Shown here in pieces: positions 1 to 10,946 of a stretch of 64,000 bases of DNA; positions within the stretch are counted from its first letter, which is position 1; every line of letters begins with the position of its first letter. The position numbers and the translations under genes are program-made. A model generated the notes under the pieces. It ran no database searches and was not told the origin of the DNA. It saw nothing but the letters and a program-made list of their open reading frames with translations. This stretch comes from Strongyloides papillosus (Eukaryota > Nematoda > Chromadorea > Rhabditida > Strongyloididae), in the NCBI GenBank assembly GCA_005656395.1, contig SRSI01000031.1, positions 558,001-622,000 of the forward strand, read 5' to 3'.

Positions 1-502
1 TAATGTAGGAAACAATATAAACATTTACTAGGGCATTTTACATGTATGATAATATTTGAGTGTCATTAGATAACCGAATTTATTCTTAAAACGTGTTTTC
101 CATTTTTTTGTCATTCAAATGCAAATCTTAAAACCTGTTTTCATATAAGCTTATTTTTAATTACTTTTATGAACCTTTAAAGGCAGACAAGTTTAAGCCA
201 TTTATAATATTTACTATTTGATGTTCAAGAATATTATTTAATTAATTCACTAGAACTTTTAAAAGCGCCATTATATATTACTATACTTCTTTTTGCTTTT
301 TTTTTTATTTTAGCCTTCATTTTCCCCCAAAATTGTAAGTTGATTTAATATATGACACTGTCAAATAGTTATTAAGCTGTATCAAAAAACATTTTATTTT
401 GAAATAAGGCTGAACCACTGAAAATAAAATAATATAAATAATAAGAAATATTTATCTGTAACAGGAAGATCATGATAAACATTTTTATATTTCTTATTGA
501 AA
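1..502. other. AT-rich flank, no gene seen
   Basis: I see no coding signal on either strand here. A short reading frame on the minus strand (394-627) lies across the first exon of the transporter gene and is a shadow. The stretch presumably carries the promoter of the transporter that starts at 503, but no clear TATA box or other site stands out. Confidence 0.5.
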
Positions 503-2220
503 ATGAAAAAGTACTTTGAAAAAATTTTTATTAATAAAAAAAATTTACCTAATGATGACAAAACTGACTGGTTTAATGTCATATTATCAAGCTTTTTAAT
601 ATTTATTGGAACATTACAAGGAAACATCTTTAATACATCTTTATCAGAGTACCTTTTTCAGGTATATTTTTAATTTTGTTTTAACATTTTCTCACCTTAT
701 TTTTGTTGTGTTTTTTCAGATTGATCCAAAAGCAAATCAGTTATTTTTTAGTTATGTTAATGCTTCTTATAGTATAGGAAGTTTAATTTCCATACCAGTA
801 ATTGGGTTCTTTGCACAAACATTTAAAACAACGAAGAAACCATTGTTATTATGTTCTATTTTAGTATTACTTGGTCATTTTGGATACATTCTTTCAGAAT
901 GTGTCATACCATTTCAGGGATATGTTTTAATGATAGGAAGAGTATTTACAGGAATGGGTGAATCTATGAATAGTTTAATAAATTCATACATTGCCATTAT
1001 TTCAACACCAAAAAATAGATCTCGTGCCTTAATGTGTATAACATTATCAAATACTTTAGGAATTTGTATAGGTCCAACAATACAAAGGATTATTGATAAA
1101 CTTGAATATCCAGGGCCATTAATATTTAATAAAATTCATTTAAATTTTTATACTCTTCCAGTATACATAGCAATTGTATTAAACATTTGTTCAATAATTT
1201 TAACAATAATATTTTTTAAAGAAGATCACAAAGAAATGTTGTTTGAAGAAAAAGAATATCAGTTATTCGATAAACAAAATACTATAAAAAGAATTAAGAA
1301 TTCATTTATAAAAATTCTCAATTTTAAAAATAATAAAATAGCTATATTTATTTTATTATTTACAAAATTTACCAGAGGTTTTATACAAGCAGGTATTGAA
1401 GCGTAAGAATAAAAATGTATAATAAAAAATATTCTTATAATTTTTTTGTTAATAGTGTTATTGTTACCTTTTCAAGAATAATGTTTAATTGGACATCACA
1501 AGAAGCAGTTGTTAACATATCATCATATTTATTATATAGTACTATAATAAATGTATTATTACTTTCTATATTTATTACATTCAAATTTGATAAAAAGTAA
1601 GTTAATAAACTATTTATTAAAAAAATATTACCATAATATAAAAAATATTTAGAATGAACTACAAATTATTTATGATAATAGGACTATTGGTATTTGTTAT
1701 CTTACATCTTGTAACATATCCTTATTCATTTGTAGGAAAAACGTTAGAAGAAATAAATAAAAATAACTCAAATGAAACAAGTTATCATAAAATCTGTATA
1801 CGTAAAAATTATTCATGGTGCAAAAAGTTACATTTAATAAATTTGTATGCATTTACATTTAGTCATATTATTTTATCAACACTTGGGTATTTTTTTCTAG
1901 GAATTACCATACAAACACTGTACTCTATAAAATTGGGTGATAATAGACAGGTAATCATTATATTCATATATTTTAATTATTTTTATCATTTTTTAAAGGA
2001 TTTTATGCAAAGTATTATGCAAGTGTCTGGAGCTGTATCAAAAATATGTGGATCCATTATTATAGGTTTTGTTTTCGAGTATTGGGGTCCAAAAATATCA
2101 TTTATTATTGTGATTAGTTTAATATTGTTTAATCTTACACTAATTTTAATATTTTATCAAACATTATCTGTAAATCTTGATAATAAATATGAAAAAAATA
2201 GTATTACGCCAAAAGTTTGA
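503..2220 (+). CDS. Major facilitator superfamily transporter, MFSD8/CLN7-like
   Basis: Five exons join in frame: 503-661, 720-1402, 1456-1596, 1653-1950 and 1999-2220, giving 500 aa. Introns are 48-58 bp with GT..AG ends. Exon 1 supplies the first membrane segment and ends in SLSEYLFQ, the spot where MFSD8-type proteins have a similar S-x-x-Y/L-Q motif. Exon 2 carries the GR-x-x-x-GxGE motif between helices ([13 protein letters not shown]) and a following GPTIQ, both typical of the CLN7 lysosomal transporter family. The last exon ([18 protein letters not shown]) matches the late helix that reads Q-x-SG-x-x-A-R in the family. The fourth intron (1951-1998) is 48 bp and has no stop, so it could be misread as coding, but the inserted residues fit no helix. 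The MFS assignment is firm; the CLN7 subfamily is a motif-level inference. Substrate unknown. Confidence 0.82.
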
Positions 2221-3957
2221 ATGCAAAAATTATTAAAAAACTTTTTCTAAATATTGAAATTTAAATAATGATCTATTCATTAATATCTGTTATATAATGT
2301 AAAATTTTATCATTTGAAATTACTTTTTAAAATAAACTTTTTTAAAAATAATTGAAATTAAAAATGAGTCATCTTACAACCAAGATATCGAAATTTTTAA
2401 AATCATCGGAAATCATTTCGTGTCTGATAATAATTGATAAAAAATATTAATGTTATAAAAACTTATATCCTTAATATCAAATCATATTTTGTATTACAAT
2501 TTTTGTATAATTATTATTTTAGGTCTCTAAAAATGTGAGTTATTTCTTAATAAAAAAAATTAACAATATATTTTAATAATTTTAACATTTTTAATTATAT
2601 TAATTTATTATTATGTACAGGGATTTCGTTATTCATTTAGTCACTTTGAAATAAAATTATTCCTTCATTTTGTTTTAATACATTAAATTTGCTTTAGATT
2701 TTTTTTTATAAAAACACTCATAAATTTTCTTTCATGATATTTTTGTAGACAAGAATGTCGCAGAAAATACTATAAATAGTTATAAATTACTTAACTTTGC
2801 TATGAATCATAAGAAATTTATGCCGTTTTAAAGATAAAAAAAAAGTTCTTCAATATTTAGAATATGAAAGTACACGTTACAGTAGTTAAATTAAATTTTT
2901 AATAACAATATCATGAGAAGTATAAAATATAATGGAGAAAATAACAAATAATTATTAAAAGTAATAGAAAAATTTTAGTTATACCAATGATTATGCAACA
3001 TTCATAAAAAACTTTTGAAAAAGGAAATGTTAAATAATGACTAAGCATTGATGAAATAAACAAGATATAAGTATTTTTAAATCTTTAGGGTCATATTAAA
3101 TACAACTTTTTCTTGAAATATTTCCTAAGACATTTCTAATAATAATTATATTTAATAAGGTTTGTTAATTTAGCTGAATTGTAGTTAAAATAAATATAAT
3201 AATTCGAAAAAAATGGCATATCTAATGTTTTTCAAGAAGTACCATGAATTCACGACTTCAGAAGTTCTGCTGTTTTTTTAATATCGGATATTCAGTAACC
3301 ATAAAATGTTACCAGAAGCAACTCATACAAAATATAACATGTTGGAATAAGAATGTTTCTATGATAACTTTTACAGTATATACATGCCCTGTGTTTTTTC
3401 ACTCTATTCATGCTGTTTCTTATCGTTTATGAACTACTTTCCTAGTTTAACAGAATGTTCTTCATTTTTTAATCTCAACTGTTATTGACAAAAAATAACT
3501 TTATATTTCAAAAAATAAACCCTTTATGTAGTGCATAACGAATAATTCTTTAGACATTATATTTTTTCTCGTAATATTAACTCTATATCAGTAATTTTAT
3601 ATTAAAACTGATAAAATGTTTTTAAGTTTTCGATCAAAAATATAACAATTTGAAATGTATTTTTAGTAATTATTTTTTGAATTATTAAATTTTTATTCAA
3701 AACAAATACAAAAATATTTTTGGAAAATATTAACCACCTTTTTTATAATAAAAATGTACAAATGTTTGTTATTATCAACGAATTGACAAAATTTTATTTC
3801 TCATATTTAAGAAAGGGTAATAAAAAGAACAACAATCATATAAACTGAAAACATGTATATAATATGTTAAAAGAAGTAAATAAAAATTGTTTATTTAGAA
3901 ACATTTTTTATCAGAAATATTATTTCGTAATTAATTCCAATAAAAAAAATTTTATTA
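2221..3957. other. Intergenic, no gene supported
   Basis: Very AT-rich. A 62-codon frame at 3244-3432 lies in a slightly less AT-rich patch but has no signal peptide, domain or neighbouring exon. It may be a relic; I do not call it a gene. Confidence 0.5.
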
Positions 3958-4233
3958 CTAGCAACCGACACTATCACCCAAACCTCTATAGGCTTCAATT
4001 TTCAGTCCCCTTCCATTTGGATAAAAAGTTGGAATACCATTCAATGCAACTGGAGAAGATACGATGTTTGATGGTATTTTAAAGTATATGTTACTGTCGG
4101 GATTAATAATATTTTCTCTTGAAATTCTATTGTAATATTCAGGTATTGAAGGATTTTCATTGAAATAAATTTCTCCAAATACAATAGAAAGAGAAATTAA
4201 TAAGAAAGTAATTACGAAATTCATTTTTTTCAT
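3958..4233 (-). CDS. Small secreted protein, family unknown (91 aa)
   Basis: A single-exon frame of 91 aa starts with a clear signal peptide: a Lys-Lys start, then a hydrophobic core (VITFLLISLSIVFG) with likely cleavage after Gly-21 or nearby. The mature part is about 70 aa, rich in Asn, Ile, Pro and Tyr, with one cysteine as the very last residue. A TATTTAA box on the minus strand at 4272-4278 lies about 39 bp upstream of the ATG, the usual spacing seen for other genes in this window, which supports a real gene. No dibasic-flanked neuropeptide repeats are visible. Function unknown. Confidence 0.6.
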   Translation of the reverse strand: MKKMNFVITFLLISLSIVFGEIYFNENPSIPEYYNRISRENIINPDSNIYFKIPSNIVSSPVALNGIPTFYPNGRGLKIEAYRGLGDSVGC

Positions 4234-4271
4234 TAAAAACGATATGTAAATTTTTTCTAAATTTTTCTTGC

Positions 4272-4278
4272 TTAAATA
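4272..4278 (-). promoter_or_regulatory. TATA-like box of the 91-aa secreted protein gene
   Basis: Reads TATTTAA on the minus strand, about 39 bp before the ATG at 4233. Confidence 0.45.
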
Positions 4279-4890
4279 CTTTTGGTGTTTTTTGCACTTT
4301 ATTTGAACGTTGTAAGTTTATTTTTTAAAACAAATATTACTACCTTTCTAATTAGTATAATTAAATCTTATAATATGATAAACATCCAATTAAAAAATGT
4401 CAGTCCAATTTAAACAAAATTTTAAATGGTTAATTACAACTATAGTTCATCCTTTATTTTTTCAAAACATGCACTTTATAATTGAGTAGAGATAATTTTA
4501 TTATATGTCCGCAAAAAAAGACCATCTGATTTTACATAATTACCTTATTTTTTTTAAATACTTAAAATTTTAATTTTTATTGATGATTAGTATTACAATA
4601 GAAGTTAAATTTTATTAAAAAAACTTTAAAGTTCACATATTAATATAAAAAATTATTATTTTTAATTACTAGATTCACTTTAGTAATAAATTAGATCATT
4701 TCCCTTCATAAATGTATATGACAAAGATATTGTTTATTTTAATACAAACAAAACAATTGAAAAAAGAAATGTCGGAATTATATAATGATCTGGTACTTAA
4801 GCATAGAAAATATTTAATTATTAAATAATTGAATGAGCTTGGCTAACTTGGTTTTTCAAAGTATATTTCCATCATTCATAATAAAATAAT
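4279..4890. other. Intergenic, nothing seen
   Basis: AT-rich DNA between two small secreted-protein genes on the minus strand. No reading frame, RNA gene or repeat is supported. Confidence 0.5.
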
Positions 4891-5109
4891 TTATATTATG
4901 TTTCTGTTAGTAAAAGATTTGTAAAAACCTGGTCGAAATCTTAGTCTTTGATTAATAATAAATTTAGGTTGCTGATATCTTGGTAAACGATGAATTGCAG
5001 GATGCACTATAATAGGGCTCCGATAATAAGGTATTCGACCTAGCATATATTGTTCAGTAATGGTCAGGAAAAAAAGACACAGAAAAATGCATAAATATTG
5101 GTACTTCAT
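4891..5109 (-). CDS. Small secreted basic peptide, family unknown (72 aa)
   Basis: A single exon encodes 72 aa with a strong signal peptide (core YLCIFLCLFFLTIT, likely cleavage near residue 19-20). The mature peptide is about 52 aa, cysteine-free, and rich in Arg, Pro, Tyr and Ile (for example GRIPYYRSP and RLRFRPGFY), hence strongly cationic. Such composition is seen in antimicrobial or neuropeptide-like secreted peptides, but no known family motif is visible. A TATAAAA box at 5146-5152 and a GATA site near 5163-5168 precede it on the same strand. It is a likely real gene; its role is not known. Confidence 0.6.
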   Translation of the reverse strand: MKYQYLCIFLCLFFLTITEQYMLGRIPYYRSPIIVHPAIHRLPRYQQPKFIINQRLRFRPGFYKSFTNRNII

Positions 5110-5145
5110 ATTTTGTCAAACTGATATAAGAATCTTTACTTTCTT

Positions 5146-5152
5146 TTTTATA
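5146..5152 (-). promoter_or_regulatory. TATA box of the 72-aa secreted peptide gene
   Basis: TATAAAA on the minus strand, about 37 bp upstream of the ATG at 5109. Confidence 0.5.
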
Positions 5153-6544
5153 CTAAAATTGTTTTATCTACTACTTGAGAAAAATGTGATAATAAATATC
5201 TAAGAAAAACTATATTACACTATAAAATAATTTAGTTATGCTTAAGGAAAAAATTTTTATCAATATAGTTAATTTATATCCTTTAGTTGTTTAAATTTTA
5301 TTTGTGCTGTTATCTAAAAAATGTCAATTAAATGAAGACTTTTAAATATGCTTTGTTAAGAGAAAATTAAAAAATGATTACATTGACATATTTTAATTAA
5401 ACATTATTCTTTCATCCTTCATTAGTTATAACATTAAACAAAATATCCTTTTTAAGTCTGAAAGTGATTATTAAATTTTGATTTCTTAAGTACACACTAA
5501 ACTAAATTTATTATTAATATTTTTAATTTCATTTTACTTTTTTATTACTAGAAATTTTAATTATAGTTATTTAGATGTTTAATTATCTTTTGATTTATAA
5601 ATGCACCTTTGATACTATAATAATAAAATATTATGTATTTAAATGTAGAAATACATATGAAAGAAATAATTTTTATTAAATGATGACTAATTTTATAATA
5701 AATTTTTTTAATATCACATCATAATGAGTAATTTATTTTTAATATAAAACATGCTTTATTGTAAATTATTCGTAACAACAATTTTAGAAAAAATGGTAAC
5801 AATTTTAAAAAAGTTGCATGTTAATATTATAGCTTTATTACTTTATATATTTAAATGGAAATACAAATTTTTTTTACAAAATACTGTTGAAATTTTTCCT
5901 ATAAAAAAATTGCATTTCTAATTTATTGGAAACAATGATAAAAACATTACAAATATTTGCCATACTTTTGAATTATTTAAGTTTTTTAGATAGAAATTTT
6001 GTTAATACTTTCATACAAAATTCTATGTTATTCTAAATGAAAAGAAGTAATTTTTAACAATCTTTTAATTCATTAATAACATTTTTTTAGACTTTATCAG
6101 TAAAGAGTTACCATTGTTAGAATTTGAATAAAGTCAATAATAATTTGAAATACAATGCAAATGAAAATGAAATAAAGGTTTAAGATTATTTTTTCCTATA
6201 GGTATTTTTTTCGTGTTTCTGATAAAATTCTTTTTAAATAGAAATATAATAGCGTTTCAAATATTTTATTTTGTTCCTTATAATTAAAAATAAATAAAAC
6301 AAAAATGTGAAAATATAATTAATTAATATAAAGAAATTTTTACCAATAATTTATATAATTTTTCTTAATACAAGATATTATTGTCTTTAGAAATTATATA
6401 TATTGCTTTTAAAGGTGATTTTATAAATGGTTATGCACTTTATTACTACGTTTTTGTTTATAAGAAATTATTGTCATATTGATTGTTGTGTATTTTATTT
6501 TTTTTTCGGCAAAACTTCTTAAATTAGAACTAACAATTATATGA
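5153..6544. other. Intergenic, nothing seen
   Basis: Long AT-rich stretch with no frame over 60 codons that looks coding. It may include more decayed parts of the receptor relic that begins near 6545, but I cannot recognise them. Confidence 0.45.
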
Positions 6545-7225
6545 ACTTTATTTAGTGAAACAAAATTTTATGTACTTTCGTCGTTTATAAATAAAAGATT
6601 TAGTCAAATAACTCTGCTAGGAGTTTATGCTGCAACTTTAAGTACATTAATATTATCATTAAATAGACCTTTTACTTTACATTCCTCTATAAAAATATAG
6701 AGGAGTTTTTTAAACAATTATACCTGTATATTCCTTTTATTAATTGAACAATAACAATTTTGATAATTATTCTATTAATCTTCGATAAAGAATATTTTTT
6801 TGTTATTTAACTTGTATAGTAATATCTAGCATCAAAATTTGGTTTGACTGTATCATACATAGAAGATTCTCTTGATGGTATTATAATTAGTAGTCCTATA
6901 CCTTTTAATAAGTTTAATAATTGCATTTTTTTAGTAATAATAGGATTTTTAAGAAAAGTAGTATTAGATCTGTGGAACAAAAACGTTCATACAAAAATAA
7001 ACAAAAAAAAGTATTAATTTTAATATTGTTACACGAGCAATAATATCAATAATAATTCAGATGTTTGCAATTATATTATTTAACTTTGTATCAAAAATGG
7101 TTAAATATTATAAATATTGTTTTGTAACAACATAAATGTTTCGGATGTTTTATAATTTAGTTGATGATATTACTATTCGCTTATTAGATAATGATATGAC
7201 ACGACATATATTATAAAAATTTAAC
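6545..7225 (+). pseudogene. Decayed serpentine (chemo)receptor, class T-like
   Basis: Pieces of a seven-helix receptor can be read in order on the plus strand, but broken by stops and frame changes. From about 6602 the frame reads LLGVYAATLSTLILSLNR, the third helix ending in the (L)NR motif; the intact receptor at 61018 has CATCATATILAFNR there. Near 6890-6960 a frame reads SPIPFNKFNNCIFLVIIG, resembling SIPHTINNFLIIIFMILG of the intact gene (helix 5). Around 6970-7130 come a basic loop and a helix (IIIQMFAIILFNFV) like its QFQVFIICFFVFAA. Near 7175-7216 a frame with TIR...R-x-IL resembles the intact NPTIRQAIWRDL after helix 7. At least three frame breaks and several in-frame stops make this a pseudogene. 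The family (srt rather than another sr class) is likely but not certain. Confidence 0.6.
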
Positions 7226-9983
7226 ATCCCTATATCATTGATGTAACACATATTCGTACAATTCGTCGTAGAAATTAAAATTGAAGTTTTTTTTTCGAAT
7301 ATTTTAAAGTAAATTCTATTAAAAAGCTTTTTTTACATTTGCAAATTGTTTAATTTCTTAATAAATATTATCAAAGTGTGCTTATAGTTTGAATATTAAC
7401 TTGATCATTGTAATAAAAAAGTGATTATAAGAATTTTTAAATATTTTTTTCTTGATTAAATTTAATTTGCATTTAAATTTTACGATGATAATCTTCAGAA
7501 AAATATTTCATGTGGATATTGATATTAAATTTGATACTTTGAAAAAATCTAAATTTAATCACTACACACAAAAAAATGGCAAGCATTTTTGCGTAAAATG
7601 TAATGAATTTTTGCCACCTATTAAAATTTGAATTTTCTTGATTTGCTACTAATTTTATCGCAATTATATCGTACTTAAAATTTAAAGCAATAATTTAGTA
7701 GTTATTAAAATTGGTTTCAATTTTTTACTATATTATCGTTATTTTAAAACATAGATTGTCTTCCACAATACTTTTTTAGATATAAGATTAGATTTTAATA
7801 TTATGTAAGATTATAAATGCTTTTATAAAAAGCAATTTTAAACATACCAAAATATTTTTATTAATAAGTTTTAATAGTTTGAGTTATTAATAATTATACT
7901 TTTTATTATAAAATGACACTCTTCTGAAGGTGGGAAAATTTTTCTAATGTCTTTTAATGGCCCTATTTAAAAAATTAATTCTATGAAAAGTTATAATGTT
8001 ATATTCACTTTTATCTATGGTAAAAAATATCTTCTACATATTTAAACTTAATATTAGAACAAATACTAAAAGAATATTTTTAATTATTAATGCTTTGTGT
8101 GGTTAAATAATAATTTTTGACTTTTTGTTATTATTATTACGAATTTTTTATTTTTATTGTTTAGGACAAAGATTTTTGTTAAAACTTTATACAAGATTGA
8201 GTTCTAACAACATATTTCATGTATATTAGAAAAAAAATCATATCCTAAGATTAGCATTATATCAAAAACGTTAAGAATAAAAAAAGTTACATTACTTAAA
8301 ATATAAAACATATGTAATTTTGCAAAAAAACAGCAAAATTTTGCGACAACCAAATATTTTTAATCGTTATAAACATATTTGCTTTCGCTCGATGATTTTA
8401 AAATTTGAACAAATGTTGGTTTTTTTAATAGGTTGGAAATTTTTTTGCATTTCAAATAGATTTGTCAGAATTTTTCCCACTTTTTTTTCTGTGTAGGGAA
8501 TTAAGATTTTTCAATGTTTGAGTACAAAAATCGAAAAAACGCATGTTCTCACTATGCTCATTCGATTTTTTATATAAAATTGCTGTTAAAAAAATATTTA
8601 TTTTAAAAAGAATCCGAAATTTATTAAAAAAATATACCAATATTGTGACATATTATGTCGTTCTTAAGCCATATAGTAAATTTTATAAGTGATGACTATA
8701 CTAATCTTATAAACTTTTATTGGAATCTTAAGAAAGGATACAGTAACAATATAAGATATAATACCGTGGCCACCTATATTAATAATAAAAAATATTACAT
8801 ATAAAAAATAGTGACTTACGGTCTACAATATATAAGATGATTATTACAATAAATGAATAAAGGAATGAATGATAAAATATAAAAAACTCTTATTTATATA
8901 TAAAAAACTTATCTAAACTTTAATCTTTGGACTTTTACCTTCTCTTTCTTACTATATTCGTTATGTATATGACTATATATACGATGATATATTATTATTT
9001 GTCACTTTTTTTACCTTTTTTTTACTTCTTTTCTTTATTACATTATATAAAGAAATAATTATCATATAACAATATATTTTTTAGAGTTGATGACACCTTC
9101 TTGTTTTACTCTTTAAAGCATTCAATGTTGTAAATACGAATTTTTTTGTAGGAAAAGCATTTTTAAATGAAAAATAAACAATTTTCAAAAAATTTAAATT
9201 TTTTTAAATATTTTCAAATGCATTTTTCTAAATTAAAAAAAGAATTTTTAAAACCGACATTTTTGGCTTAGAGAAGTAAATGAAAGCGGTGTCACTACAT
9301 TGCCAATAAATAAAAGATTCGCGAGATAACTTTTAGAAATTTCTTAAATAAAAGAAATTGTGTTAAAAAATTAAGTTCGCAGAATTTTTGTATCTAATTC
9401 CTATACGGCGTGTCTAATGACAGCAATGCCCAATGTTAAGAATGCAATGTTTAGCTTTATCAAACAATGACAAAAAACGTTTTTTGAAAAAATCATAAGA
9501 AATTGTTAGTTAAAATTCTAGTAAATTTTATTATTATTGTTATTATATTAAGGTATTTTAGAAAAAAAGTTTTAAAAAAGTTCAAAAATCATAGTGGTTT
9601 AATAGCTTACTGCTAAGAAAGCATGTTTAGTTAAAAAAATTGCATATAAGGGAAAATAATGGTTAAAAATTAAAATGTATCACAAACTTTAAGATGGAGT
9701 TTTTTCCTTTATTTTTGGACATTTTTTTGTATCACTAGGTTTGGGAATTTTATGCTAACTACAAATATAATAATTATTTCTTACTAATTTATTTAGTAAA
9801 AGTTATTCAAATATAAAACGTAAACTTTTTTCATATCGTCTTATTTTTCACAGCATTTCCGATATAGCACATATTTTACATTACACTAAATGTTACTTTA
9901 TAAATAAATCAAATTATTTTAAAATGTTTTATATTATTTTTGATATAAATATACATTTACAACGATTCAAGAAAAAAATTAAA
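7226..9983. other. Intergenic, no gene supported
   Basis: About 2.7 kb of AT-rich sequence. The only frame over 60 codons (minus strand, 8452-8640) shows no domain or signal peptide. A small inverted repeat, AATTTTGC..GCAAAATT, lies near 8315-8340. Nothing else stands out. Confidence 0.45.
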
Positions 9984-10523
9984 TTATTGGTTTGTTAAGG
10001 AACGTGCTTGAACCATTGTACATGAATTTTGTCCAGAAGCATTATCTGTTAATTTGTACATTATTTGATAAGGTGCATCATTTTTCAATAGAGAAATAAT
10101 TGAATCGTACTTTGTAAAATCAATCTTAATTTTAATATTTTGATTTTTTCCTGACGCTATTGGACATGTAACACCATGTTGACAAGCATCTTGATTTGCA
10201 AGAAGTCCAAAAGTTGGAATTTCATGCCATGAACAACCTTCCCATCCTCCCCATTGATATAATTTAACATCTAATTTTATGGAAGAAAAAACTCCAGCAT
10301 TGTTATCCATATTAACATTAACATAAACAGGTTCCTTTAATTTGATTGGATATTCTGGATTGTTATTTGCATCAACTGTAACTAATGAATTAAAAATAAC
10401 TACTCCTGAATCTGGACAATTAAACCAATTTAATTTTGTATCTGTTCCATTTGGGTATGTCTCACAACACATCGAATATTGTATTGAAACAAGGAAGAAT
10501 ATAGAAAGTATCTTAAGAAGCAT
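9984..10523 (-). CDS. Secreted ML-domain (MD-2/NPC2-like) lipid-binding protein
   Basis: Single exon, 179 aa. A signal peptide (MLLKILSIFFLVSIQYSMC) is followed by a roughly 155-aa beta-rich domain with cysteine spacing and motifs of the ML family: an early WFNCPDSG, a central WGGWEGCSWHEIPTFG with a nearby Cys-x(7)-Cys pair (DACQHGVTCPI), and a late Cys (NSCTMVQARS). ML proteins such as NPC2, MD-2 and mite group 2 allergens bind single lipids in a pocket. The nematode members are secreted and their ligands are mostly unknown. A TATA box at 10577-10583 and a double GATA site at 10611-10621 lie upstream on the minus strand, suggesting intestinal expression (inference). Confidence 0.78.
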   Translation of the reverse strand: MLLKILSIFFLVSIQYSMCCETYPNGTDTKLNWFNCPDSGVVIFNSLVTVDANNNPEYPIKLKEPVYVNVNMDNNAGVFSSIKLDVKLYQWGGWEGCSWHEIPTFGLLANQDACQHGVTCPIASGKNQNIKIKIDFTKYDSIISLLKNDAPYQIMYKLTDNASGQNSCTMVQARSLTNQ

Positions 10524-10576
10524 TTTAGAAGTTAAAAAATCTTTGAAAGTGCTTTATTCATTCACTATTTGACATT

Positions 10577-10583
10577 TTTTATA
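10577..10583 (-). promoter_or_regulatory. TATA box of the ML-domain gene
   Basis: TATAAAA on the minus strand, about 54 bp upstream of the ATG at 10523. Confidence 0.5.
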
Positions 10584-10610
10584 CTAATTTCTAGCCGGAA
10601 AAATTCTTTA

Positions 10611-10621
10611 GATAAGATAAG
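10611..10621. promoter_or_regulatory. Tandem GATA site upstream of the ML-domain gene
   Basis: GATAAGATAAG on the plus strand gives two overlapping GATA-factor cores about 90 bp upstream of the ML gene start. In C. elegans, TGATAAG-type sites bound by ELT-2 mark intestinal genes. The site is seen; the role is inferred. Confidence 0.4.
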
Positions 10622-10946
10622 AAACAAAATCTTTGCATCCATAGACAAAACTACAAAGAAAATAAATTATGATATCACATTTTTGTAGCATGTTTAAAGT
10701 GATTACCAATTGGTTTTCCTATTCTATGATTTTTCAAGATAACATATTACATTGAATTTTACTATACAAGAGTACATTGTATTTTGATGAATTAATATGA
10801 ATACATATATTTGGAGTTAATAGTATTTAAATTATAAGAAAAGACCAAGTGTATCAAAAATATTTATTGATAAAAATAACATGAAATTAAATTATTATAT
10901 TTACAATCTAATATAAAATAAAATATTACATTATATACAAAAAAAA

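Noticed and set aside
3244..3432. 62-codon frame with five cysteines
   Set aside because: No signal peptide, TATA box, adjoining exon or known motif; could be a relic but unsupported.
6684..6703. Hairpin followed by a T run, like a bacterial terminator
   Set aside because: The genome is eukaryotic; the hairpin is AT-rich and lies in a pseudogene. Kept only as a possible insertion scar.
8452..8640. 62-codon minus-strand frame
   Set aside because: Lys/Asn/Phe-rich background composition, no leader or partner exon.
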